From positions 22,201 to 86,200 of the forward strand of contig JADDQF010000054.1 in assembly GCA_016781505.1 (NCBI GenBank): a stretch of 64,000 bases of DNA, in the 5' to 3' direction. Below, one piece after another: positions 1-8,297 of this stretch (positions are counted from its first letter, which is position 1; the number at the start of each line of letters is the position of its first letter). Under the pieces are notes generated by a model. The model was not told the DNA's origin and did no database searches. It was given only the letters and a program-made list of their open reading frames with translations. A program made the translations under genes and the position numbers. The stretch comes from a bacterium (GTDB lineage Bacteria; Chloroflexota; Chloroflexia; Chloroflexales; Kallotenuaceae).

Positions 1-155
1 GCAAGTGTTGGACCCAAGCTGAGCGCTCCGCCAAACGCGCCCATGCCCGCCAACACCGCCGCGGTATGGGTGGAGCGTACGGCGCTCGCCATCAGCTGTT
101 TGGCCTGATTGGCCGCGTCGATGTCGACGCCGGCTGCTTTATAATCAAGCGTCAT
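1..155 (-). CDS. purM: Phosphoribosylformylglycinamidine cyclo-ligase (AIR synthetase), N-terminal part
   Basis: Only the first 51 codons are inside the window; the gene runs off the left edge. The product begins MTLDYKAAGVDIDAAN and reaches a GMGAFGGA segment. These match the YK.AGVDID opening and the following Gly-rich segment of PurM, which closes the imidazole ring in purine synthesis using ATP. The start ATG at 155 has AAGGGGTAG upstream as ribosome binding site. It lies downstream of purQ and the HIT gene on the same strand, so a pur operon is likely. Identification rests on the N-terminus only. Confidence 0.85.
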   Translation of the reverse strand, partial: MTLDYKAAGVDIDAANQAKQLMASAVRSTHTAAVLAGMGAFGGALSLGPTL

Positions 156-193
156 GCTGCTACCCCTTGTGCTTGTGCAGTGCCGGCGCTGTG

Positions 194-574
194 TTAATCA
201 GAAACAAGATGAAAATGCAGCTGCGGCACATCCTGATAGCGGCCTCCGTTAACGATCAGTCGATACCCGATTTCGGCCAATCCAAGCTGCTCGACAAGCT
301 GCTGCGCAACCACGACCACCGCGTGCATCAGTGGCAGTGCAGCCGGCCCAACGGCCAGCAAGCTGGGAATAGCTTGTTTGGGCACAATCAAGATATGGAC
401 CTTGTGCACCGGTCGTGGATGATAAAACGCCACTAAACCCGCGGTCTCATGCAGCTTGGCAACCGGCAGCAGCGCCGACAGGTGGGCAAAGCTCCTGCCG
501 ACCAGCCAACCACCTAAGGGGCTGCGAGCCACCCGAAACGCCAGGCCGCCTACGCGCCGCTTAAGCTGTGACAT
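194..574 (-). CDS. HIT (histidine triad) family protein
   Basis: A 126-residue protein of normal length for the Hint/HIT family of nucleotide hydrolases and transferases. It has the HIT core: a region around residues 56-66 (HKVHILIVPK) and the C-terminal motif. The motif reads Q118-L-H120-F-H122-L-V, so the usual first histidine of HxHxH is Gln, while the middle and catalytic histidines remain. The protein stops right after the motif. Its start overlaps the end of purQ by 14 bp and no good ribosome binding site is visible, suggesting translational coupling. The substrate is unknown. Confidence 0.85.
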   Translation of the reverse strand: MSQLKRRVGGLAFRVARSPLGGWLVGRSFAHLSALLPVAKLHETAGLVAFYHPRPVHKVHILIVPKQAIPSLLAVGPAALPLMHAVVVVAQQLVEQLGLAEIGYRLIVNGGRYQDVPQLHFHLVSD

Positions 575-1361
575 ACGCGAGCATGTTCCGAAAGATCGCC
601 ATCCCGTCGCCGGCTTGGCGCTGCTGGCGGTTTTGGAGCCAATCGGGATGCAGCTGCGGTAGATACGCGCGATCAGGATGGGGCATCAGGCCGAACACAT
701 TGCCCTGCGCATTGCAAATGCCCGCAATGGCCGCTACCGAGCCATTGGGATTGTGCGGATAGGTTGTGGCGGGCTGGCCCGCCGCATCCACATAGCGCAG
801 CGCAACTTGCCGCTCAGCCGTCAGCCGTGTGATCGTCGCCTCGTCGGCTACAAAGCGGCCCTCACCATGGCCCACAGGCAGTGCAAACGGACCCTCCATA
901 CCACTCGTAAATAAGCAGGGACTACGGGGATCGGCCATGAGCTGCGTCCAGCGGCACTCATAGTGTCGGTTTGCGTTCCCCGCGAGCGTCGCCGACTGTT
1001 GGACCGTCTCACCCGTAGCGGTGCCGGGCAGCAAGCCAGCCTTAACCAACACTTGAAAACCATTGCAAATCCCCAGCACTGGCCGACCATCCGCAACAAA
1101 CGCTGCAAGCGATTCCCGCAGACGATACAGCAGATCGACTGCGAGCAGCTTGCCGGCGCCAAGATGATCGCCGTAGCTGAAACCACCCGGAATCACCAGC
1201 GCCGCGTAATCGTCCAAGCGCGCTGCTCCGCTGGCGAGTCGATTGATATGCACCCGCTCTGCGTTGCCGCCCGCCAGTTCACACGCGGCCGCCGTCTCCT
1301 CATCACAGTTGATCCCAGCAGCACGCAACACCAGAATTCGCGGCTTGTTTTGAACATGCAT
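561..1361 (-). CDS. purQ: Phosphoribosylformylglycinamidine synthase, glutaminase subunit
   Basis: A 266-residue class I glutamine amidotransferase subunit of FGAM synthase, which delivers ammonia from glutamine to the PurL subunit. Visible motifs are the N-terminal PRILVLRAAGINCDEE, the oxyanion region IPGGFSYGD near residues 58-65, the nucleophile elbow GICNGFQ (Cys99), and the C-terminal PHPDRAY segment with the catalytic His. I chose ATG at 1361 (MHVQNKPRI) with GGTGA 7 nt upstream; a GTG at 1370 is possible. No purS or purL is in the window. It is followed by the overlapping HIT gene and purM. Confidence 0.95.
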   Translation of the reverse strand: MHVQNKPRILVLRAAGINCDEETAAACELAGGNAERVHINRLASGAARLDDYAALVIPGGFSYGDHLGAGKLLAVDLLYRLRESLAAFVADGRPVLGICNGFQVLVKAGLLPGTATGETVQQSATLAGNANRHYECRWTQLMADPRSPCLFTSGMEGPFALPVGHGEGRFVADEATITRLTAERQVALRYVDAAGQPATTYPHNPNGSVAAIAGICNAQGNVFGLMPHPDRAYLPQLHPDWLQNRQQRQAGDGMAIFRNMLAYVTA

Positions 1362-1459
1362 GTGTATCACCAACCACTAAGCGCCGGGCCGCAGCCAGCC
1401 GGCAGACACCAACCCCGCCTGTCACCGTCTCGCAAAATCCTGTGCTCGACGATACGCCT

Positions 1460-3145
1460 CTAAGCCCGTATCGTAGGCCAGAAGCCACGCGCCCGCAACT
1501 GTTCAACCGCCGCTTCAACCGCATCCGGTTCCAGCAGCGCGCAGCCCGGTCCCAACACTTCGGCTGTTTCGGCCGCGCCAGCTGCCGCTAAAATTTGCAG
1601 CAGCGGCGCATCCTCGGCCGTTAGCAGAATGGTCAACGGCCGGTGCTGCTTGATGCGGCCGGCTCGTTCGGCCCACGCTGCTAGCTGCGCCTGAAAATCG
1701 GGCTGCAGCACAGCTCCAGCCGCCGCAAGTGCCTCCACCAAGCCGCTAACCGGGATACTCCGCTCCTGCAAGCGGACCAGCCCCCGCGGCTCGATCTCGT
1801 AGCGCGCGTATTCACCTTCGGGCGGCAGCATACGCCCCGCCGTGCTGAGCAGATCTAACAGGCTCGGCGAAACTGTGAGCGGCTGTACGCGCACCACCGC
1901 CGCGCCAACGCTTTCGAGCCTAGGCGGCGTTTGAGAAAAGTCCTGCCCCATCAACATACCTACTGCCAGCGGCGTTAACCTGCAGCTGTGCGTGTCCCAC
2001 ACGATCAAGCCTAATACCGCTAATTGTTGCAGGAGTTGGCGCAGCACCGCTTGGGCGACCGCCGCGGGGTCGTTAGTGGTTGTGCTTCCCACCCGACCAC
2101 GCTCCGCCCCGGTAATCCATGTTTCGCGCTCGTCGATTGATTGGAACAGACGGGGATGTAACGCAGCCAAGGCGGCGCCCAGCGAGGCAACGTCAAGCGG
2201 TTCCGTGCCTGACCCGCTGAGCCAGCGCCACAACAAAGCTCGCACCATCGCCTCATGCTGCGCGATGCTGTTGCCGCCCTCGGACTCCGGCCCGCAGCGC
2301 CAAACAAATTCGCCTGTTCGGCTGAGATCACTCAGTATCCGCGGCTGTTGCCAGGCCTCAACCAATGAGCGCAGCAGCTCCAACGGGGGATGGCTAGACA
2401 AGGTTTCCCAGCCCGCTTGCACCTGCCAGCGGCCGTGGACTGGGGCAACCGCGCCGATGGCCTCCAACAGTGCCAGCAGCAGCACAACCTCCGACCCAGG
2501 CACACCCAGCCGCTGCCCCAGCTCGGCCGCCACATCCACGGTGAGCAGCAGCGGTTGGTACACCGTCACGCGATCCAACGCCACCCGCTGCGTTTGCACC
2601 GCTACTGGTGCTGTCTCCCCCAGGAGCGTGAGCAGCAGATTGAGCTTGTAGGCGAGGCTAGCATACGATTGCGGAGGAACCTCAACGGCAGCGCCGGGCA
2701 ACGCAATCGGGATCGGGATCGGCAGCGCGCGCAGTACCTCGGCCGGTACGACCAGGCGTCGCCGCTCGTGGAGGCACAAGCCAAGCGATAAAAGTAGCTG
2801 CACTTCGTTTGGCAGATGGGCTCGGCCAAGCATTCCTTGAAGATCGGGTCGGACCTTGAGCAACCGTTCACGTGCCGCGACCAGCGCCTGCTCGTCTTCG
2901 GCGCTGCCCAACACCATCAACAGACCCAATACCGTCCGGGTCGATGGGGGCAGCATCCGGCCAGCCGTTTGCAGCTGGTCGGGTCGTTCCAATAATGATG
3001 CAAGACGATCAACTGCCAGCTCGCGCCGCCGTCCATTGAACGCGATCCCATACCGCGCTGCAATTCGGTCTAGCTCGGCCCAGGTCGCCCGGCTGAGGAG
3101 CTCGCGGAGCGTTGGCGCGTCCCGCTGTGCTGCACGCCCACTCAT
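1460..3145 (-). CDS. XPB/Ssl2 N-terminal-like (helicase-associated) domain protein
   Basis: A 561-residue protein opening with a SAP/HeH-like segment (LRELLSRATWAELDRIAARY, residues about 12-31). It continues through long Leu/Ala-rich helices to a C-terminal domain (LTILLTAEDAPLLQIL ... RGFWPTIRA). This layout resembles the helicase-conserved-C-domain-3 or XPB-N-like proteins of Chloroflexota and Actinobacteria. No Walker A, DEAH or other helicase motif is seen, so it is not itself a helicase. ATG at 3145 overlaps the stop of the upstream peptidase gene by 4 bp (ATGA), so the two are co-translated. Function unknown; family assignment is moderately sure. Confidence 0.65.
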   Translation of the reverse strand: MSGRAAQRDAPTLRELLSRATWAELDRIAARYGIAFNGRRRELAVDRLASLLERPDQLQTAGRMLPPSTRTVLGLLMVLGSAEDEQALVAARERLLKVRPDLQGMLGRAHLPNEVQLLLSLGLCLHERRRLVVPAEVLRALPIPIPIALPGAAVEVPPQSYASLAYKLNLLLTLLGETAPVAVQTQRVALDRVTVYQPLLLTVDVAAELGQRLGVPGSEVVLLLALLEAIGAVAPVHGRWQVQAGWETLSSHPPLELLRSLVEAWQQPRILSDLSRTGEFVWRCGPESEGGNSIAQHEAMVRALLWRWLSGSGTEPLDVASLGAALAALHPRLFQSIDERETWITGAERGRVGSTTTNDPAAVAQAVLRQLLQQLAVLGLIVWDTHSCRLTPLAVGMLMGQDFSQTPPRLESVGAAVVRVQPLTVSPSLLDLLSTAGRMLPPEGEYARYEIEPRGLVRLQERSIPVSGLVEALAAAGAVLQPDFQAQLAAWAERAGRIKQHRPLTILLTAEDAPLLQILAAAGAAETAEVLGPGCALLEPDAVEAAVEQLRARGFWPTIRA

Positions 3146-4233
3146 GGCCGCGCTCGCGTTTCAAGCCAGCGCTCCATCGTCCGCCCGACAGCCTCCAAGC
3201 TGGCGGGACTGACTTTGTCCGCGGTATCGCCAACGGTATGCCAGGCGGGGTAGTTGAAATCAATCAGGTCGACTGCCGGAATGCCGCGCTCCAAAAAGGG
3301 CGTGTGGTCATCCGTGATGGCGTAGCCCTGCTCGGGAATGAACTGCTGGTAGCCCAGCTCGGCTGCGGTTTGCCAGATCGACTGCTTCAACGTGTCGTTC
3401 GAGGTCTGCTCATACGGAATTTGGAGATCGGCATCGCCGATCATATCGAGCAAAATCATCGCTTCCGGCTTGCGGGGCAGATGTTCCGCTAGATAGGTCG
3501 AGCCGGCTACCCAATCCCAGCCCTCGATCTCGCCGTTGTCCTCAGCGTCGAAAAAGGTGAGCCACACTTCACGGCCAAGCTGATCGGTGTTGATATGCTT
3601 GGCCAGCTCAAGCAACACCGCCACGCCGCTGCCGCCGTCGTTCGCGCCGGGTACGGGCTCGCGCTGCTTGGCCGTGTCGGGATCGCGGTCCGCATATTTG
3701 CGGGCATCATAGTGCGCGCCAATGATCAGGAGCGGACCGGAGCCGCGCTTGGCGATAATGTTGCGGACGTTCACGCCTTTGTAAGGAAAGCGTTGTTCCT
3801 CCACCTGCCAGCCGGCCTGTGTGGTTTGCTCGACGATATAGTCGCCCGCTTGTTGCCAGCCTGGAGCACCGGTGTAGCGCGGCTGGAACTGCATATAGGC
3901 CTCGAGATAGGCATATGCATTGTCGCCGCTAAAGGCGAGGTCTGGCTCCGGCGCTCCGGCGACTGGCGGGAGCAGCGTGGTATCTGCCGTAGGCGCGATG
4001 GTAGCCGTCGGGAGCGGCGGTGCCGTCGGGGGTGCTAAATAGCCGTCTGTGATCGCCGTGGAGAATTCGGGGAGCGGCGCCACGGGCAAACGAACAACCG
4101 TGGTTGGGCCAACCATAGGCTGCACATCGGCCTGCGTCGGAGTCGCTGCACCACAGGCAGTCAGCAGCAATGCTATGCCACTTGCGACGAACACCCACAA
4201 ACGGCCAACACGATACGAAAAGAGCTTGGTCAT
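3142..4233 (-). CDS. M28 family zinc aminopeptidase, predicted lipoprotein
   Basis: A 363-residue exported peptidase. The N-terminus has a hydrophobic stretch ending in LLTAC, a lipobox with Cys near residue 27. A Pro/Thr-rich linker of about 60 residues and the M28 domain follow. Zinc and catalytic features are GAHYDARKY (His, Asp), VPGANDGGSG, FFDAEDNGEIEG (catalytic Glu pair), LDMIGDAD and a late His in YPAWHTVGD. It likely removes N-terminal residues from peptides at the cell surface. No ribosome binding site is visible, and a TACAAT box ends 10 bases before the ATG, so the mRNA may be nearly leaderless. The stop overlaps the XPB-N-like gene. Confidence 0.9.
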   Translation of the reverse strand: MTKLFSYRVGRLWVFVASGIALLLTACGAATPTQADVQPMVGPTTVVRLPVAPLPEFSTAITDGYLAPPTAPPLPTATIAPTADTTLLPPVAGAPEPDLAFSGDNAYAYLEAYMQFQPRYTGAPGWQQAGDYIVEQTTQAGWQVEEQRFPYKGVNVRNIIAKRGSGPLLIIGAHYDARKYADRDPDTAKQREPVPGANDGGSGVAVLLELAKHINTDQLGREVWLTFFDAEDNGEIEGWDWVAGSTYLAEHLPRKPEAMILLDMIGDADLQIPYEQTSNDTLKQSIWQTAAELGYQQFIPEQGYAITDDHTPFLERGIPAVDLIDFNYPAWHTVGDTADKVSPASLEAVGRTMERWLETRARP

Positions 4234-4242
4234 GACAAGTCT

Positions 4243-4271
4243 ATTGTACGATGGGTCCTGCCTCGCGACAA
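4243..4271 (-). promoter_or_regulatory. Sigma70-type promoter of the M28 peptidase gene
   Basis: On the minus strand, TTGTCG (4271-4266), a 17-bp spacer and TACAAT (4248-4243). The start codon begins at 4233, so the expected +1 falls about 2 nt before the ATG. That fits the absence of a Shine-Dalgarno sequence. Confidence 0.5.
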
Positions 4272-4292
4272 GTTTATACTGTAATGGTGCAT

Positions 4293-5636
4293 CTAGGAGT
4301 CTCCATCGGGCGCCAGCCGCTGTTGAACAGCGGCCTCGTGCGCGGTCAGCCCTTCGGCCGCTGCTAATCGCGCCGCAGCGGGGCCAACCCGGGCGAGAGC
4401 GCGGTCGTTGAGAGCAACCAACGAAATAATTTTGCGGAAATCGTCGACGTTAACGGGCGATGCATAGCGGGCCGTGCCGCCGGTCGGCATGATATGGCTT
4501 GGACCGGCCACATAGTCGCCCAGCACTTCGAACGAGCGCTCGCCCAAAAAGATGCCGCCGGCATTCCGCACCAGCCCCACGTAGCGCCATGGATCTTGCA
4601 CCAACAAGCATAAATGCTCGGGCGCATACTCATTGGCGAGCTTGATCGCGGCTTCAATCGTCGGCACGACCACGATCCCGCCCTGGCCTGCCAGCGCTTG
4701 CGCCGCAATGTCGGCACGGCTTAGCTCTTCGATCTGCCGACCAACCTCGGCCTGCACCGCTTCGGCCAGCTGCTGAGATGATGTCAGCAGAATGGCGCTG
4801 GCGAGCGTGTCGTGCTCGGCTTGAGCCAGTAAATCGGCAGCGGCTAGCCGCGGATCGGCCGCCTCGTCCGCGATCACCAACGTTTCGGTCGGACCCGGCA
4901 GCGCCTCAATATCCACAACGCCGTACACTGCGCGCTTGGCTAGTACCACAAAAATGTTGCCTGGTCCCACAATTTTGTCGACGGGTCGCACCGTTGCGGT
5001 TCCGTACGCCATGGCCGCAATTGCCTGCGCGCCGCCCAGCTTATAGATGGTCTGCACGCCGGCAATATCGGCAGCTACCAGCACCAGCGGCGAGATTTGG
5101 CCGGTGGCACGCTGCGGCGGCGAGCAGACCACGATCTCATCGACGCCCGCGACCCGTGCCGGTATCGCGGCCATCAGCAGCGATGACGGCAGCGGCGCTG
5201 TGCCTCCGGGAGCGTACACGCCGATCCGCTGGAGCGGCACCACGATCTGGCCCAGCGCGCCTTCCTGGTTCCAATCAACCCAGCTCTGCCGCTGCTGTTT
5301 ACGATGGAAATGTTCAATCTCACCCGCCGCCAGCCGCAACGCCTCGATCAGCGCAGGGTCTAGCTCAACGTAGGCAGCGTCGATCTCCGCCCGCGACACT
5401 ACCAGATCCGCAAGTACGACACCTTCGATCTCGCGGCTGTACCGCAGGAGGGCCTGATCGCCCTCGCTACGCACATCCCCGATAATGCGCTCGACCGCTT
5501 GCGCAGGTGTGGTACCCGCGCCAAACATCCGATCCAGGCTGGCCTGAACCGGTGGCGCGACGGTCACATCTTCAAACAAGCGCCGTCGCAGCACGGTTCG
5601 GCGAGCCTCGGCGCTATCCGTAAAAATCCTGATCAT
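4293..5636 (-). CDS. hisD: Histidinol dehydrogenase
   Basis: A 447-residue NAD- and zinc-dependent enzyme for the last two steps of histidine synthesis (L-histidinol to L-histidine). Diagnostic stretches are [17 protein letters not shown], the GPGNIFV/A nucleotide-site region, [16 protein letters not shown] and EYAPEHL with the catalytic Glu-His pair, then the [18 protein letters not shown] signature. Length is normal. I start at the ATG at 5636 (MIRIFTD) because family members begin this way and GAGGTG lies upstream; a start at 5675 would add 13 atypical residues. hisG is 3 kb away in another unit, so his genes are scattered. Confidence 0.96.
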   Translation of the reverse strand: MIRIFTDSAEARRTVLRRRLFEDVTVAPPVQASLDRMFGAGTTPAQAVERIIGDVRSEGDQALLRYSREIEGVVLADLVVSRAEIDAAYVELDPALIEALRLAAGEIEHFHRKQQRQSWVDWNQEGALGQIVVPLQRIGVYAPGGTAPLPSSLLMAAIPARVAGVDEIVVCSPPQRATGQISPLVLVAADIAGVQTIYKLGGAQAIAAMAYGTATVRPVDKIVGPGNIFVVLAKRAVYGVVDIEALPGPTETLVIADEAADPRLAAADLLAQAEHDTLASAILLTSSQQLAEAVQAEVGRQIEELSRADIAAQALAGQGGIVVVPTIEAAIKLANEYAPEHLCLLVQDPWRYVGLVRNAGGIFLGERSFEVLGDYVAGPSHIMPTGGTARYASPVNVDDFRKIISLVALNDRALARVGPAAARLAAAEGLTAHEAAVQQRLAPDGDS

Positions 5637-5726
5637 GAATACCTGCACCTCGTGTACTCGGACCTCATTGTACACGAATCACTACCATGCCCCGCGTATC
5701 ATGCTCCAGTATCATTGCCAAACAGA

Positions 5727-6746
5727 TCAGGGTTGGCCCGCTGCCGGCAAAAAGTTGAACCGAACCGAGGAGCCTCGGCCGTCTCGTCCTGTTTCCTGTG
5801 TGCCCGGTACGGCCGCCTGGACCCAACCAGCGTTGCCTGGCGCCACTTGGAGTTTGTACCATACCTCGTATGCCTCGGCGCTGGTGCCGCTGGGAGCTGT
5901 AGCGCCGACGTGAACGGCCAACACAGGAAATTTCTGACCCGCCTGGAGTTGCAGCCTTCTCTTGCCCCGCACCGCAGCCGCGTTTGTCGCCGGAGCTTGC
6001 CTCACCGTTACGGTGGCATTCACCGGCTCCGTAGCCACCACGACGTGGCCGATTGTCGTTGCCCTCCGTGACTGAGCTGTGCCGGCTGCTTTGCCGGCAA
6101 TAACATGGGTCGGGTTGAGCCAGCCCAGCGCTGTCAGGAGTTCAGGCGCACGGATTGGCCAGTAGCCAGGCCCAGGTGGGCAGTTACGGCCACAGCGAAA
6201 GCCATACCGCGGTCGGCTGCCGTTGACTATTCGCGTCGTCAAAAAGGTGCGCAGCTCGAAGTGCAGATGATTGGGGATTTTATCACCGCGTTTGAGCACC
6301 GTACCAAGCTGCTCGCCCGCCGCAACCCGCTGACCGACCTTGACCGCTAATCGCGGATCCAAGTGCCCGTACATCGAGAACAGCGCTTCTGCGTGCTCCA
6401 CGATCACGACGCGGCCAGGGTAGTTTGCGCCCGCGTACACAACCGTTCCGTCGCTGACAGCATAAACGTTGGCACCTGCGGTATCGCCTTTAAGCGCATA
6501 CCAATCCTCGCCGGTGTGCCAGTAGCCCGGATTAAACCAGGTGTTTTCAACGGCGAAGCCGTGCCGCACCCAGAAACCATCGCCGAAAGGTCGTCCCCGG
6601 CGGCCTATGGGATAGTTCCACTGGCTTCTTGCTTCCTGGTTTGCCGCGGGCGTTGCTTGTGTCAGAGCCGCGCCTTGGACCGTTGCGGCAGCACTGCCCG
6701 TGATCAGCGCTAACGCCACGAACCAGCCCAATAATCTGCTGTGCAT
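5727..6746 (-). CDS. Secreted M23 family metallopeptidase with C-terminal SH3-like domain
   Basis: A 339-residue protein with a signal peptide (residues about 1-26, ending near VQGA). The LytM/M23 domain shows HTGEDWY (first zinc ligands His and Asp), the conserved SDGTVVYAG barrel stretch, MYGHLD and HLHFE (remaining ligands). The C-terminal 90 residues look like a bacterial SH3 domain (VTVRQAPATNAAAV ... YEVWYKLQVAPGNAGWV) that could hold the enzyme on the cell wall. It probably cuts peptidoglycan cross-links. Start ATG at 6746 with AGGATATAG upstream. It is a separate unit from hisD. Confidence 0.9.
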   Translation of the reverse strand: MHSRLLGWFVALALITGSAAATVQGAALTQATPAANQEARSQWNYPIGRRGRPFGDGFWVRHGFAVENTWFNPGYWHTGEDWYALKGDTAGANVYAVSDGTVVYAGANYPGRVVIVEHAEALFSMYGHLDPRLAVKVGQRVAAGEQLGTVLKRGDKIPNHLHFELRTFLTTRIVNGSRPRYGFRCGRNCPPGPGYWPIRAPELLTALGWLNPTHVIAGKAAGTAQSRRATTIGHVVVATEPVNATVTVRQAPATNAAAVRGKRRLQLQAGQKFPVLAVHVGATAPSGTSAEAYEVWYKLQVAPGNAGWVQAAVPGTQETGRDGRGSSVRFNFLPAAGQP

Positions 6747-6982
6747 AAGCTATATCCTGCTGTTCACCGCCAGAATAATCCTATCAAGGAGCGAGCCGCG
6801 GTGGAGCGATGGCTCGGAACAGAGAACAGCAGCATACCAGTGATCGACAAGGCGTGAAGATCGAAGACTTGCGGTGGCACACCGTCTGCTCACTACACAC
6901 AGCCAGCAAGCCGTGTTAAATTCCAATATTGCCACCAGACGGCAACGTGGCTCAGGCACAACTGAAGGGAAAGGAGCAATCG

Positions 6983-7321
6983 ATGAGCCAAAATCAATCT
7001 TCAGGAGATAGTGGACGGCAGGCGGACCCGAGTGGGCTCGACATCCGGATCGATCCGGGGACCACCGATTTGGGGGACGATGTGCATCGCGGCGTGACCA
7101 ACCCTGCCCCGACGCCCTCAACTCGGGATGTTGATCCGGCGAGCGGGCTGGCTATCGGAATCGATCCAGGCACCACAGACCTCGGCGATGACGTGTATCG
7201 GGACGGCAGTAACGCAGGGAGCGGGCTGGACCAGGTCAACAACCCGGGCTTAGAAGGCGGCCTAGATCCGGGCAACACCGACCTGGGCGATGATGTGTAC
7301 CGCGACGCGACCGAGAGCTAG
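6983..7321 (+). CDS. Small acidic protein with three DPGTTDLGDDV repeats, unknown function
   Basis: A 112-residue protein, hydrophilic and strongly acidic, with no signal peptide or membrane segment. Three near-identical blocks, IDPGTTDLGDDVHRG (23-37), IDPGTTDLGDDVYRD (60-74) and LDPGNTDLGDDVYRD (94-108), are joined by Gly/Ser/Pro/Asn-rich linkers of about 20 residues. Start ATG at 6983 has AAAGGAG at good distance; an in-frame ATG at 6929 has none. It stands alone between two minus-strand genes. The Asp-rich blocks could bind cations or serve as short linear motifs, but that is speculation. I do not recognise a family. Confidence 0.75.
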   Translation: MSQNQSSGDSGRQADPSGLDIRIDPGTTDLGDDVHRGVTNPAPTPSTRDVDPASGLAIGIDPGTTDLGDDVYRDGSNAGSGLDQVNNPGLEGGLDPGNTDLGDDVYRDATES

Positions 7322-7587
7322 GCCAAGCGGGATAGTCCGGATGAAACTGCGGAGCGGACAAGCTTTTCCGGAGCAGTGTCCGCTTCATAAAGCATCAGCT
7401 CTAATGCTTGAAAGGTGCTGCCAGCCTCGGGTAGTGCTAAGAGGTTTGCGAGTAGACTCCATCGGTGCTCAGGAGCTCTCAATTTGGACAGTCAATAAGA
7501 TTGTGCTCCGGCTAACGGTTTGTGTGGCCCCGGGAACTGTTCCAGCACCACGCCTACCGTTACAAATCGGCCGATTCTTCCGCGATA

Positions 7588-8130
7588 TTAGACCTCGGCC
7601 GGACTATTTGCAGGCAGCACGGCTACCACCCGCTTGCTATGCGGCACATAATAGATCGTGGCCTGTTGTCCTGCCTCGTGAGCGGCAAACAGCGTGCGAT
7701 CAACCGGCAGCACCATGATCGGCCCGTCCTCGGTTGCCAGTGCCCGCCGCTGTTGAAACTGAATTTTACGCAGTGGACCTGCAATCGCGGCGACTTTGCC
7801 ACTTGCCAGATCTTGCCACATCGGCCACGACAGGCTAAATCGCACCAGGGCCATCCCCGCCAAACCCCAGCGCAAAACAGCACCATTGAGCCCGGCAGGT
7901 TGCCATGCAATCGCGATAATGACTGCGCTGACACAAAAAAGCAGTTCCGGCACGCTATACAACAACAGTCCCCGACGCTGCGCCGGCGCCAAACGACCCA
8001 GCGCGTTTTCGGCCGCAACCTGGGGGGCGACCGCCGGAGATACCACACTCTGACGCTGCACAACAAGCATTGCCATCCAGGCCAGCAGATATGGAGTAGC
8101 AAAAGCGATCAAGATTTCAGCGGGACGCAT
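7588..8130 (-). CDS. Membrane protein of unknown function
   Basis: A 180-residue protein with three to four predicted membrane helices: residues about 4-22 (ILIAFATPYLLAWMAML), 60-80 (LLLYSVPELLFCVSAVI) and 85-110. A basic cytoplasmic-looking C-terminal 70 residues (LRKIQFQQRRALATEDG ... IYYVPHSKRVVAVLP) follows. ATG at 8130 was preferred to 8172 because AAAGGAACATTG precedes it. No family recognised. It lies between the repeat-protein gene and hisG with no overlap to either. Confidence 0.6.
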   Translation of the reverse strand: MRPAEILIAFATPYLLAWMAMLVVQRQSVVSPAVAPQVAAENALGRLAPAQRRGLLLYSVPELLFCVSAVIIAIAWQPAGLNGAVLRWGLAGMALVRFSLSWPMWQDLASGKVAAIAGPLRKIQFQQRRALATEDGPIMVLPVDRTLFAAHEAGQQATIYYVPHSKRVVAVLPANSPAEV

Positions 8131-8297
8131 CAATGTTCCTTTGGCAGGCAACGGCATCACGAGCCGGTTCAATCGGTGCCAGTACCGGCATCATACTCGA
8201 ACTGCAGCTGCAGCACACGGCGGTTGGTCCTGACTAACGGTAGCCGATTTGGGCGGAGCATGAGCGGCAGCTTGAACCGCCTCCGCCAGGCTTCGCA

